Assembly (NCBI GenBank): GCA_037968895.1
Contig: JBBKWJ010000277.1
Span: 1 to 54,329, forward strand
Length of the DNA stretch: 54,329 bases
Direction of reading: 5' to 3'
Origin: JBBKWJ01 sp037968895
GTDB lineage: Bacteria > Actinomycetota > Acidimicrobiia > Acidimicrobiales > SZUA-35
In this document: positions 41,701-48,647 of the stretch, one piece after another
Numbering within the stretch: position 1 is the first letter of the stretch
Layout of the letters: every line of letters begins with the position of its first letter
The notes under the pieces: generated by a model
Seen by the model: the letters and a program-made list of their open reading frames with translations, nothing else
Databases searched by the model: none
Told to the model about the DNA's origin: nothing
Translations under genes and position numbers: made by a program

Positions 41701-42840
41701 TCAGCTCGCCAGCTCGACGGCTTTTTTGGCCGCACCGAGCATGGTTTCTTCCATCATCAACATGTCGTTTAGCTCGGGGAGCAAGATGGCGCGTCCCTCG
41801 TCAGCATTCGTTCCGTCGAGGCGGATCACGATTGGTGAATCGATCGACACCCGCTTCATGGCTTCGAGGATGCCGTTGGCTACCTCTTCGCCGCGCGTGA
41901 TGCCACCAAAGATGTTGATGAAAATCGACTTCACGGCCTTGTCGTTGTTAATGACCTCAAGCGCGCCTGCCATCACGTCGGCATTCGCGCCGCCGCCGAT
42001 GTCAAGGAAGTTTGCGGCCTTGCCGCCAGCCTGATTGACCACGTCGAGCGTGCTCATAGCGAGGCCAGCTCCGTTGGCGATGACGCCAACAGTTCCGTCG
42101 AGGCCGACGTACTGCAGCCCCTTGTCGTGCGCCTCTTGCTCACGATCGTCTCGGGGCTGGGTCTCCTCGTACTGGGCGTAGTCGGGGTGCTCGTAGAGGG
42201 CGTTGCCGTCGAGCGACACCTTCGCGTCGAGCGCGTGTACTTCGCCGGTTGGCTTGAGGATGAGCGGGTTGATCTCGGCGAGATCGGCGTCGCCATCGAC
42301 GTACGCGGTGTACAGCTTCATCAGAATATCGACTGAGCCCTCGGTGGCTGCTGGGTTGAGGTTCGCGGCAGCGACCCAAGCTCGGCAGGCCTCTTCGGTA
42401 AGACCGTCGACTGGGTCGATCCAGATCTTGGCGATGGCGTCAGGGTTCTCTTCAGCCACTGTTTCAATCTCGACGCCGCCTTCGGCTGACAACATGCCAA
42501 GGTGCTTCTTCGCCGCGCGATCAAGCGTGAAACTGGCGTAATACTCCTCGGCGATATCGGATGCGACCTCAATCCAGATCGTCTTCACGATGTGGCCCTT
42601 GATATCGAGGCCAAGGATGTTTGAGGCGTGCTCACGGGCTTCAGCGGCATCGGCTGCCAGCTTTACGCCACCGGCCTTGCCTCGTCCGCCGGTATGCACC
42701 TGAGCCTTGACAACAACGGGATACCCGATGCGGTCGGCGATGGCTACAGCCTCGTCGACATTGTCGGTCGCTGCGCCATCAGATACGGGAATCCCGTATG
42801 ACGCAAAGAACTGCTTGCCTTGATATTCGAGTAGGTCCAC
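41701..42840 (-). CDS. sucC: Succinyl-CoA synthetase, beta subunit
   Basis: A 379-residue ATP-grasp subunit that binds nucleotide; with SucD it makes succinyl-CoA or performs the TCA-cycle substrate-level phosphorylation. It begins MDLLEYQGKQFFASYGIPVS, has the ATP-grasp segment VVKAQVHTGGRGKAGGVKLA, and ends with the GGGANADV and INIFGGITRGEEVANGI phosphate/CoA loops. The GTG start at 42840 has GGAGG about 11 nt upstream. It is divergent from the membrane-anchored gene at 42986. Confidence 0.97.
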   Translation of the reverse strand: MDLLEYQGKQFFASYGIPVSDGAATDNVDEAVAIADRIGYPVVVKAQVHTGGRGKAGGVKLAADAAEAREHASNILGLDIKGHIVKTIWIEVASDIAEEYYASFTLDRAAKKHLGMLSAEGGVEIETVAEENPDAIAKIWIDPVDGLTEEACRAWVAAANLNPAATEGSVDILMKLYTAYVDGDADLAEINPLILKPTGEVHALDAKVSLDGNALYEHPDYAQYEETQPRDDREQEAHDKGLQYVGLDGTVGVIANGAGLAMSTLDVVNQAGGKAANFLDIGGGANADVMAGALEVINNDKAVKSIFINIFGGITRGEEVANGILEAMKRVSIDSPIVIRLDGTNADEGRAILLPELNDMLMMEETMLGAAKKAVELAS

Positions 42841-42985
42841 TGGTTCGCGGCCTCCGTCTGGTCAGTCTTCAGTGATGTTCGCGCTCGACGTATGCCTCGG
42901 GAGCACACGACTCTGCGATACTAGGTCGATCATGACCGTTCGTTCACCTTTCGAATGAACTTGTCACTAACCGGCCAGGAGAGCA

Positions 42986-43498
42986 ATGCCAGTACAGCAA
43001 CAGACCGGGATCAACCGTTCGGCCATCATCGTTGGCCTGGTGAGCCTTCTTGGCCTCGTGGCGATGGTTTTTCTCGGTTCTCGGATTCTCAATCTGGCCA
43101 GCGAAGGCGACCTCCAAGTCGCCAACGACCAACAAGTCTTCCAGGCAGGCAAAGCAGAAGAGCGAGCGTCCGACATCGCCGAGCGAGGTCCTGTCTACTT
43201 TCCAGATCTTGTTGGTCGTGACCGCGACATCTACCTCCAACACCTCGGCGATGACGCTGAAATCGGGTGGCTTTCATTCGGCATCCGGGCCACTGGTGCG
43301 GCCCCAGAGTGTTTCGTCGAGTGGGAAGCCGACCTGCGAATCTTTATCGACAAGTGCGACGGCACCGAGTATCCCGAGGACGGAACCGGTCTTCCGTCGT
43401 ATCCCGTGACTCTGCATGGTGACGGCACACTGAGTATTGACCTCAATGCGGCCGACCGAGTTGCCGATGAGACTACAAGAACGACGGAGAGTGAGTAA
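42986..43498 (+). CDS. Membrane-anchored protein with a Rieske-like C-terminal domain lacking cluster ligands
   Basis: A 170-residue protein with a single N-terminal transmembrane helix (about 13-34) and a soluble domain, probably extracytoplasmic. Residues about 65-150 look like the beta fold of actinobacterial Rieske proteins (GPVYFPDLVGRDRDIYLQHL, then ECFVEWEADLRIFIDKCDGT and YPEDGTGLPSYPV). Where a Rieske protein has CxH and CxxH, this has C-F-V and C-D-G-T, so it should not bind a [2Fe-2S] cluster; its two cysteines might form a disulfide. The fold assignment is inference. AGGAGAG precedes ATG 42986. The next gene begins 4 nt after its stop, so they are co-transcribed. Confidence 0.65.
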   Translation: MPVQQQTGINRSAIIVGLVSLLGLVAMVFLGSRILNLASEGDLQVANDQQVFQAGKAEERASDIAERGPVYFPDLVGRDRDIYLQHLGDDAEIGWLSFGIRATGAAPECFVEWEADLRIFIDKCDGTEYPEDGTGLPSYPVTLHGDGTLSIDLNAADRVADETTRTTESE

Positions 43499-43502
43499 GT
43501 AG

Positions 43503-44294
43503 ATGTTCTTGGCCCAGCTCAGCGACCTTCACATTCTTGAACCGGGCACCAAGGAAGAGCACTACCTCGACAACAATCGGCGTCTCGAGGTGGCGGTTAC
43601 GTCGCTGAATGCCGAGTCACCGCGTCCGTCCGCCGTCGTGATCACCGGCGACCTCACCAGTTGGGGCTCGGCCGTCGAATATGAGCAACTCACATCTCGT
43701 CTAGCCCCACTCGAGATTCAGGCGCTCCCAATCGGCGGAAACCACGACGATCGAGATCGCATGCGTGCTGCGTTTCCGGACATGCCGTGGATCGACGCCG
43801 ACCACGCAAGCTGGTCGGTTGTTGCAGGCGGGGTCAGAATCATTGGACTCGACTCGACGATTCCGGGCCAGGCTGGCGCGTGCATCGATGACGAGCGGGC
43901 CGCGTGGTTGGCCGCAGAGCTCAACAACTCGGCCGAGCCAACGGTGTTGGCGATCCACCACCCCCCTTTCTTGAGCGGGATCGACTGGATGGACGAAGCT
44001 GGGTTCGAAGGGCTCGACCTCTTCACCGAGGTCTTGCGAGATTCAGTGTCACCGGGGTTCATTATGTGCGGGCATCTGCACCGGCCGATCCATTCCGTCG
44101 TGGCCGGGACAAGAGCCTCAGTCGGCATCTCGACCGTCCAGCATGTTGCGCTCGACCTCAAGCCGAACGCCCCGGTCAGGCTCATACTCGACCCGGTTGG
44201 CTACCACATCCACTCGCACAACGGTGGGGAGTGGCTCACCCACACGCGCTATATCGACACCGGCGAGGAACCGTTCGTCCCCGACTGGGCGTAA
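43503..44294 (+). CDS. Class III metallophosphoesterase (CpdA-like)
   Basis: A 263-residue cytoplasmic calcineurin-like phosphoesterase with every metal motif intact: SDLHI (7-11), GDLTSWG, GGNHDDR, IHHPP and GHLHRPI. The order and spacing match class III cyclic-nucleotide phosphodiesterases (CpdA/Rv0805), though related enzymes act on other phosphodiesters. It is the second gene after the membrane-anchored Rieske-like protein, 4 nt apart. It contrasts with the defective phosphoesterase at 13140-14243. Its 3' end is followed by the left end of the RAYT element. Confidence 0.88.
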   Translation: MFLAQLSDLHILEPGTKEEHYLDNNRRLEVAVTSLNAESPRPSAVVITGDLTSWGSAVEYEQLTSRLAPLEIQALPIGGNHDDRDRMRAAFPDMPWIDADHASWSVVAGGVRIIGLDSTIPGQAGACIDDERAAWLAAELNNSAEPTVLAIHHPPFLSGIDWMDEAGFEGLDLFTEVLRDSVSPGFIMCGHLHRPIHSVVAGTRASVGISTVQHVALDLKPNAPVRLILDPVGYHIHSHNGGEWLTHTRYIDTGEEPFVPDWA

Positions 44295-44315
44295 CACCCC
44301 TCCCCCTCACCAACC

Positions 44316-44357
44316 ACCAGCGCATCTTTTTGGTGTCAGGTACCAGCGCATCTTTTT
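44316..44357. repeat. Left end of the RAYT element with an internal direct repeat
   Basis: ACCAGCGCATCTTTTT occurs at 44316-44331 and again at 44342-44357, separated by GGTGTCAGGT. Positions 44321-44354 are the inverted partner of 45377-45410. Confidence 0.8.
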
Positions 44358-44454
44358 AGCTGGACTTGAGCCGTGGACCCTAGGCTTAGCGAGTACTACT
44401 TCGCGGAGCACGGTTGAAGCCGTCCGCCATTTGAGCCCTCCAGAAAAGGCGCCG

Positions 44455-45342
44455 ATGGTACGACGAAACCGCACTGACCGCCCAGGCGCGTGGCACCACC
44501 TCATGAACCGTGGAGCAAAGCGCGAGTCGATCTTCCTCGACGATGAAGACCGCTACTTCTTTCTGAAACTCCTCAGCAGCCTTGACGAAAAATTCGAGGT
44601 GGAAATACACGCGTACTGCCTGATGGGAAACCACTACCACCTTCTGGCCCACTCTCGACAACCTCAATTATCTGAGGCCATGCAATGGCTTGGGCTGCGT
44701 TATGCCAAACGTTTCAACTGGCGCCATGGCTTTGATGGCTCGCCGTTTCGAGGGCGTTTCCACCAAGTAGTGGTTGCTTCCGATGAGCATCTCGTCGCTG
44801 TCGGCCGCTACATCCATCGGAATCCGCTTGACCTTGGCATCGAGCGGCTGGCGAGCTATCGCTGGTCAAGCATGGCGAATTACCTGGGTGGGCGCAGACA
44901 CCAAACCTGGGTGCACGTTGACGTAGTGCGGCGACTCTCAAGTGGTACCAGCACGTACGAGCAGTTTGTCCAGGCCGAGAATGACCGATCCGACCTTCTG
45001 ATCCGCCAAGATGGCGTGGTCGAAGCAGACCTCCGGGGCTTGCAGCTCGTTACCCCCGTTGACCGACCTCAACTCCTGGATCTCGATCAATTGATTGAGA
45101 TGGCGCTCGCCGATTTCGATGGGTCGGTTGTGGTCCACCGATCTGCAAAGCGCTCAATGCAGAGCAGACGTCTCAGCCTCATTCTCGGCGCTGACATGTA
45201 TCGGTACTCGGCCGCTGACCTCGCCCAGCACCACGGACTGGCCAATGCGGCCAGCGCCCGAGCAGCTTTGTCAAAGGCACGAGCCGCGCTTGCCGCAGAT
45301 CCTGTGGCGCAGCAGTTCATCGAACGCTTCCGACAAAAGTGA
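44455..45342 (+). CDS. REP-associated tyrosine transposase (Y1_Tnp/RAYT)
   Basis: A 295-residue IS200-like single-strand transposase. It begins RPGAWHHLMNRGAKRESIF and has the HUH metal motif in CLMGNHYHLLAHS (about 62-74). The catalytic Tyr follows in VGRYIHRNPLDLGIERL, typical of RAYT proteins (usual form YIHLNP). The C-terminal 130 residues add a helical region with a DnaA/helix-turn-helix-like segment (YSAADLAQHHGLANAASARAAL). The frame is open back to 44143, inside the phosphoesterase gene, but ATG 44455 with AAAAGG nearby is the plausible start, as the extra residues have no transposase match. The gene looks intact. Confidence 0.87.
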   Translation: MVRRNRTDRPGAWHHLMNRGAKRESIFLDDEDRYFFLKLLSSLDEKFEVEIHAYCLMGNHYHLLAHSRQPQLSEAMQWLGLRYAKRFNWRHGFDGSPFRGRFHQVVVASDEHLVAVGRYIHRNPLDLGIERLASYRWSSMANYLGGRRHQTWVHVDVVRRLSSGTSTYEQFVQAENDRSDLLIRQDGVVEADLRGLQLVTPVDRPQLLDLDQLIEMALADFDGSVVVHRSAKRSMQSRRLSLILGADMYRYSAADLAQHHGLANAASARAALSKARAALAADPVAQQFIERFRQK

Positions 45343-45376
45343 CCCGCGATCCCGTAGCAGGCCACGATCGACGCAG

Positions 45377-45410
45377 AAGATGCGTTGGTACCTGACACCA
45401 AAAAGATGCG
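45377..45410. repeat. Right end of the RAYT element
   Basis: Inverted copy of 44321-44354; the only mismatch is at 45385. The A-rich stretch on this strand puts a T5 run on the opposite strand, just downstream of pcrA (which ends at 45438 on that strand). Confidence 0.8.
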
Positions 45411-45437
45411 TTTCGAGCGGGGTGCAGTGTTACGGGG

Positions 45438-47672
45438 TTAGAGCTTCTCGATGCGGGCCCACATGAGCGACAGGACCTTCTCGCCAACCTCGCGGAACCG
45501 CACGACCGCTTCCGCCTTGTCGCCTTGGCCACGCAGGTCGAGGATCACGCCCTCGCCGAACTTATTGTGCATCACGTCATCGCCGATTTTGAACTTTCCC
45601 TCATTAACCACCGGCTGGGGCGTCGGCGCGGCGAGAGCAGTGTCGATAAGGCGGTTACGACCGCCAAACGACGAGCCAGGATCGCTGGCGAACCCACTTG
45701 GACGATCGCTCGTGCCGCTCGACCCGAACGACGTCGACTTGAGCCGGCTACCGGTGCCCCGCGAGCCTTCGGGCTCCTCGATCAGCTCGGCCGGAATCTC
45801 GTTGAGGAAGCGGCTTGGCGGGTTGTATTGGGTCTGACCAAAGAGCATGCGACTCCAGGCATGTGTGATGTACAGCCGTTCCTGCGCTCGTGTCAGCCCG
45901 ACGTAACAAAGGCGGCGCTCCTCTTCGAGTTCGTCTGGCTCGGTGAGCGCTCGCATGTGGGGGAACACGCCGTCTTCAAGGCCAATCAGCACGGCGACCG
46001 GGAACTCCAGCCCCTTCGCCCCGTGAAGGGTCATGAGGACAACAGCCGCCTCGTCATCGTCGAGTGCATCGGTGTCAGACACCAGCGACACCTGTTCGAG
46101 AAACTCATCGACTGTCTCGAACTGGCGGGCGACACCAACAAGCTCCTGCAGGTTCTCGATTCGGCCCTCGGCCTCGACTGAGCGCTGATCTTCGAGCTCG
46201 GCGATGTAGCCCGTGTCGCGCAGCACGGCCTCCAGCACGGTGGCCGGCCCCTTCTCCAACTCAGCAACGAAACTCTCGTGCAACAAGCGGAACGCCGCGA
46301 TGCCCTTCACCGCGGTGCCGGAGACACCAGCCTCGCTCGCACGCTCAATCGCTTGCATGAAGGTGTAGCCGTGCGAGCGGGCGTAGGTGTCTAGCTTCGC
46401 GATCGTGGTGTTGCCGATGCCCCGCTTCGGGGTGTTGAGTATCCGCTTGATCGAGACCTCGTCGGCCGGATTGGCGATGGCCTTCAGATAGCCAATGATG
46501 TCTTTGACTTCTTTGCGGTCATAGAAGCGAGTGCCGCCGACGACCTTGTATGGGATGCCAACCCGCAGGAAGTACTCCTCGAGCACTCGGGCCTGGGCGT
46601 TGGTCCGATAGAACACAGCCATGTCGCCCCAGCGATAATCGCCGCGGTCGTGGAGGCGAGCGAGTTCCTTCGCTACGAAACTTGCTTCGTCAACCTCATC
46701 GTCGGCCTGGTACTTGATGATCCGCTCGCCCGCACCAGCTTCGGTCCAGAGGTTCTTCGGCTTGCGACCGAAGTTGTTGGTAATGACGGCGTTGGCCGCA
46801 TCGAGAATGGTCTGAGTCGAGCGATAGTTCTGTTCAAGCAGCACGACGGTCGCGTCGTTGAAGGCTTCCTCGAATTGAAGGATGTTGCGGATGTCGGCGC
46901 CGCGGAAGGCGTAGACCGACTGATCACTGTCGCCAACGACGGTGACCCCACGATGCTCCGTCGCGAGTTGAGTGACGAGTTCGTTCTGCACCGTGTTCGT
47001 GTCTTGGTATTCGTCGACCAAGACATGACCGAAGCGGCGTCGGTAGTAGTCGAGCGCATCCGGCGATTGGCGAAAGAGCTTGACGGTGTTGAGCAGCAGG
47101 TCGTCGAAGTCCATCGCTCCGGCCTGTTGGATACGGCGCTGGTATTCGGCGTAGACGTCGGCGGCTTTTTTCTCTGGTGGAACCTGGGCCCGCTCGGCCA
47201 TCTGGGCTGCGTTGAGACCGTCGTTCTTGGCCGCTGAGATCGCGTGTTGCACCGCCCTGGGCTGGTACCGCTTCGGGTCAAGCCCCAGGTCACGGATCAC
47301 ATAGCCGACCAGCCGAGCCGCGTCGGCCTGGTCATAGATCGTGAACCCTGACGGATAACCGAGGACCGAAGCCTCCCGCCGGAGAATTCGCACGCAGGCA
47401 GAGTGGAAGGTCGACACCCACATCTTTTCGGCAACCGGGCCGATGAGCGAGCCAACCCGGTGCTTCATCTCGTTCGCCGCCTTATTGGTGAACGTGATAG
47501 CGAGAATCTCGAAAGGGGAAAGCCCTTCGTCGATCATCCACGCAATTCGCCTGGTCAGAACCCTAGTCTTGCCCGATCCGGCACCAGCGATCACCAGCAA
47601 CGGGCCTCCACGATGGGTGACCGCGTCGAGCTGAGCGCTGTTGAGATCTTCAAGGATGTCCCGTTGCACCAT
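45438..47672 (-). CDS. pcrA: UvrD/PcrA-type DNA helicase
   Basis: A 744-residue SF1A 3'-5' helicase. Motif I is AGAGSGKTR (about 31-39), motif Ia TFTNKAANEMK, motif II VLVDEYQDTN, motif III VVGDSDQSVYAFRGAD, motif IV LEQNYRST, motif V TLHGAKGLEFP and motif VI EEERRLCYVGLTRAQERLYI. The C-terminus has a disordered linker and the Tudor-like domain (FKIGDDVMHNKFGEGVILDL) that in PcrA/UvrD1 contacts RNA polymerase. Roles: replication-fork repair, nucleotide excision and transcription-coupled repair. TAGGGT lies 6 nt upstream of ATG 47672, so the transcript is probably leaderless. Confidence 0.96.
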   Translation of the reverse strand: MVQRDILEDLNSAQLDAVTHRGGPLLVIAGAGSGKTRVLTRRIAWMIDEGLSPFEILAITFTNKAANEMKHRVGSLIGPVAEKMWVSTFHSACVRILRREASVLGYPSGFTIYDQADAARLVGYVIRDLGLDPKRYQPRAVQHAISAAKNDGLNAAQMAERAQVPPEKKAADVYAEYQRRIQQAGAMDFDDLLLNTVKLFRQSPDALDYYRRRFGHVLVDEYQDTNTVQNELVTQLATEHRGVTVVGDSDQSVYAFRGADIRNILQFEEAFNDATVVLLEQNYRSTQTILDAANAVITNNFGRKPKNLWTEAGAGERIIKYQADDEVDEASFVAKELARLHDRGDYRWGDMAVFYRTNAQARVLEEYFLRVGIPYKVVGGTRFYDRKEVKDIIGYLKAIANPADEVSIKRILNTPKRGIGNTTIAKLDTYARSHGYTFMQAIERASEAGVSGTAVKGIAAFRLLHESFVAELEKGPATVLEAVLRDTGYIAELEDQRSVEAEGRIENLQELVGVARQFETVDEFLEQVSLVSDTDALDDDEAAVVLMTLHGAKGLEFPVAVLIGLEDGVFPHMRALTEPDELEEERRLCYVGLTRAQERLYITHAWSRMLFGQTQYNPPSRFLNEIPAELIEEPEGSRGTGSRLKSTSFGSSGTSDRPSGFASDPGSSFGGRNRLIDTALAAPTPQPVVNEGKFKIGDDVMHNKFGEGVILDLRGQGDKAEAVVRFREVGEKVLSLMWARIEKL

Positions 47673-47678
47673 CTCTAA

Positions 47679-47684
47679 ACCCTA
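47679..47684 (-). promoter_or_regulatory. -10 box TAGGGT, leaderless start of pcrA
   Basis: TAGGGT on the minus strand, 6 nt before ATG 47672. Confidence 0.6.
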
Positions 47685-47774
47685 GGGCGCGGGGGCGCAT
47701 CTGGGCACCTTGGCCTAGGCCGATAGTGCAATCGGAGTACTCATTTTTCGGGCGTATAGGTCGATAGACCAACT

Positions 47775-48572
47775 GTGACCCTGGTTTCTCCCGATCCGCA
47801 GCGCCAAACCGAGACAGCTATTCACGCGCCGCCAGAAACGCCGCCCGCAGTCCGTCCGGCCCAGACGCTCATCGACACCGGACGTCGGTGCCTCGACGCG
47901 CGGGAGTGGAAGAAGGCGATCATTGCGCTCGAGTCGGCCCGCAAACTTCAGCCAGACAACCACATGATCGACAACCTACTTCTTGAGGCCGCGGCGAACG
48001 CCAACCGTCGCGCCCTCGTCAAGCAAGTGCGTGAGCGTCTCGGAGTCAGGCTGACCCGAACCCCCGATGGCCTCATCGCTGAGGCGGCATCCCGTCTCGC
48101 GGACCGCAACTTCACCGCAGCCGACAAGGCAGCTAGGGCCGCCATCAAACTTGATCCGGGAAACGCTCGCGGCTGGACCTTGCTCGCTGCAAGCTACGCC
48201 GGACTCGGCTGGTTCACGCAAGCCGAAGAGTGCCTCGACGGGGCCTCACGTCACGGTGTCGCATCGCCACTTGACCTTTGGTATTTCGGTCGAGCGACGA
48301 ATGCATGGGGCATGGACCGTTCACGGGCACTCATCGCAACTCTCATAACCAGCGTCCTCGTTGGTGTCTTTATCGCGTTCTCGGTCGGCATCGCGACTCC
48401 GTTCTTCACTCGCGAAATTCGGGTTCGCAAGCTGCCCCAACGCATTCACCACCTCGCTGAGGCGCAGTGGGCATCAGACCCAAAGGCTCGCGTCCTCGGC
48501 GGCGTCGCATCACTGTTCTTTCTGATCGTGGCCGTCGGATTCCTCTACCTTTCGACCGCCGCTGGCGCATAG
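47775..48572 (+). CDS. TPR-repeat protein with two C-terminal transmembrane helices
   Basis: A 265-residue protein. The N-terminal region (about 30-165) contains tetratricopeptide-like helical pairs: TLIDTGRRCLDAREWKKAII with ALESARKLQPDN, and AADKAARAAIKLDPGNARGW with TLLAASYAGLGWFTQAEECL, the classic W-LG-Y-A-P pattern. Two transmembrane helices follow at about 180-205 and 240-260, separated by a basic loop. It is likely a membrane-bound scaffold with its TPRs in the cytoplasm. The GTG start at 47775 is divergent from pcrA. An inverted repeat begins at its stop codon. No specific function is recognised. Confidence 0.78.
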   Translation: MTLVSPDPQRQTETAIHAPPETPPAVRPAQTLIDTGRRCLDAREWKKAIIALESARKLQPDNHMIDNLLLEAAANANRRALVKQVRERLGVRLTRTPDGLIAEAASRLADRNFTAADKAARAAIKLDPGNARGWTLLAASYAGLGWFTQAEECLDGASRHGVASPLDLWYFGRATNAWGMDRSRALIATLITSVLVGVFIAFSVGIATPFFTREIRVRKLPQRIHHLAEAQWASDPKARVLGGVASLFFLIVAVGFLYLSTAAGA

Positions 48573-48605
48573 CGAACATGCTCGGCCAACCGCGCTCATG
48601 TTCGC
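48572..48605. terminator. 9-bp inverted repeat after the TPR gene
   Basis: GCGAACATG (48572-48580) pairs with CATGTTCGC (48597-48605) over a 16-nt loop, starting at the last base of the stop codon. No T run follows, so it could be a terminator, or an operator for the RND gene 40 bp downstream. Confidence 0.5.
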
Positions 48606-48635
48606 GATTGCCCACGACCAGGACGATGTGAGCGT

Positions 48636-48641
48636 TACGAT
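48636..48641 (+). promoter_or_regulatory. -10 box TACGAT before the RND gene
   Basis: TACGAT, 6 nt before GTG 48648, identical in sequence and spacing to the box at 14921-14926. A second candidate, TAAGGT at 48701-48706, sits inside the inverted repeat GAGAGC-N9-GCTCTC (48695-48715) and would serve ATG 48777. Confidence 0.45.
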
Positions 48642-48647
48642 CGACCG

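Larger units (their letters stand above)
44316..45410 (+). mobile_element. RAYT element: tyrosine transposase gene between 34-bp inverted structured ends
   Basis: An element of about 1.1 kb lying between the convergent 3' ends of the phosphoesterase and pcrA genes. It holds one HUH/Y1 transposase of the REP-associated type. The left end (44321-44354) and the right end (45377-45410) are inverted copies with 33 of 34 bases matching. Each end is itself built from CGCATC, a T5 run and a GGTGTCAGGTACC core able to form a small hairpin, flanked by a second CGCATC. No target duplication is expected for this class, and none was seen. Confidence 0.75.

Noticed and set aside
44143..45342. A transposase fused to the end of the phosphoesterase
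   Set aside because: The first 104 codons of this frame lie inside the phosphoesterase gene in another frame and cross the left end of the RAYT element. The transposase proper starts at ATG 44455.
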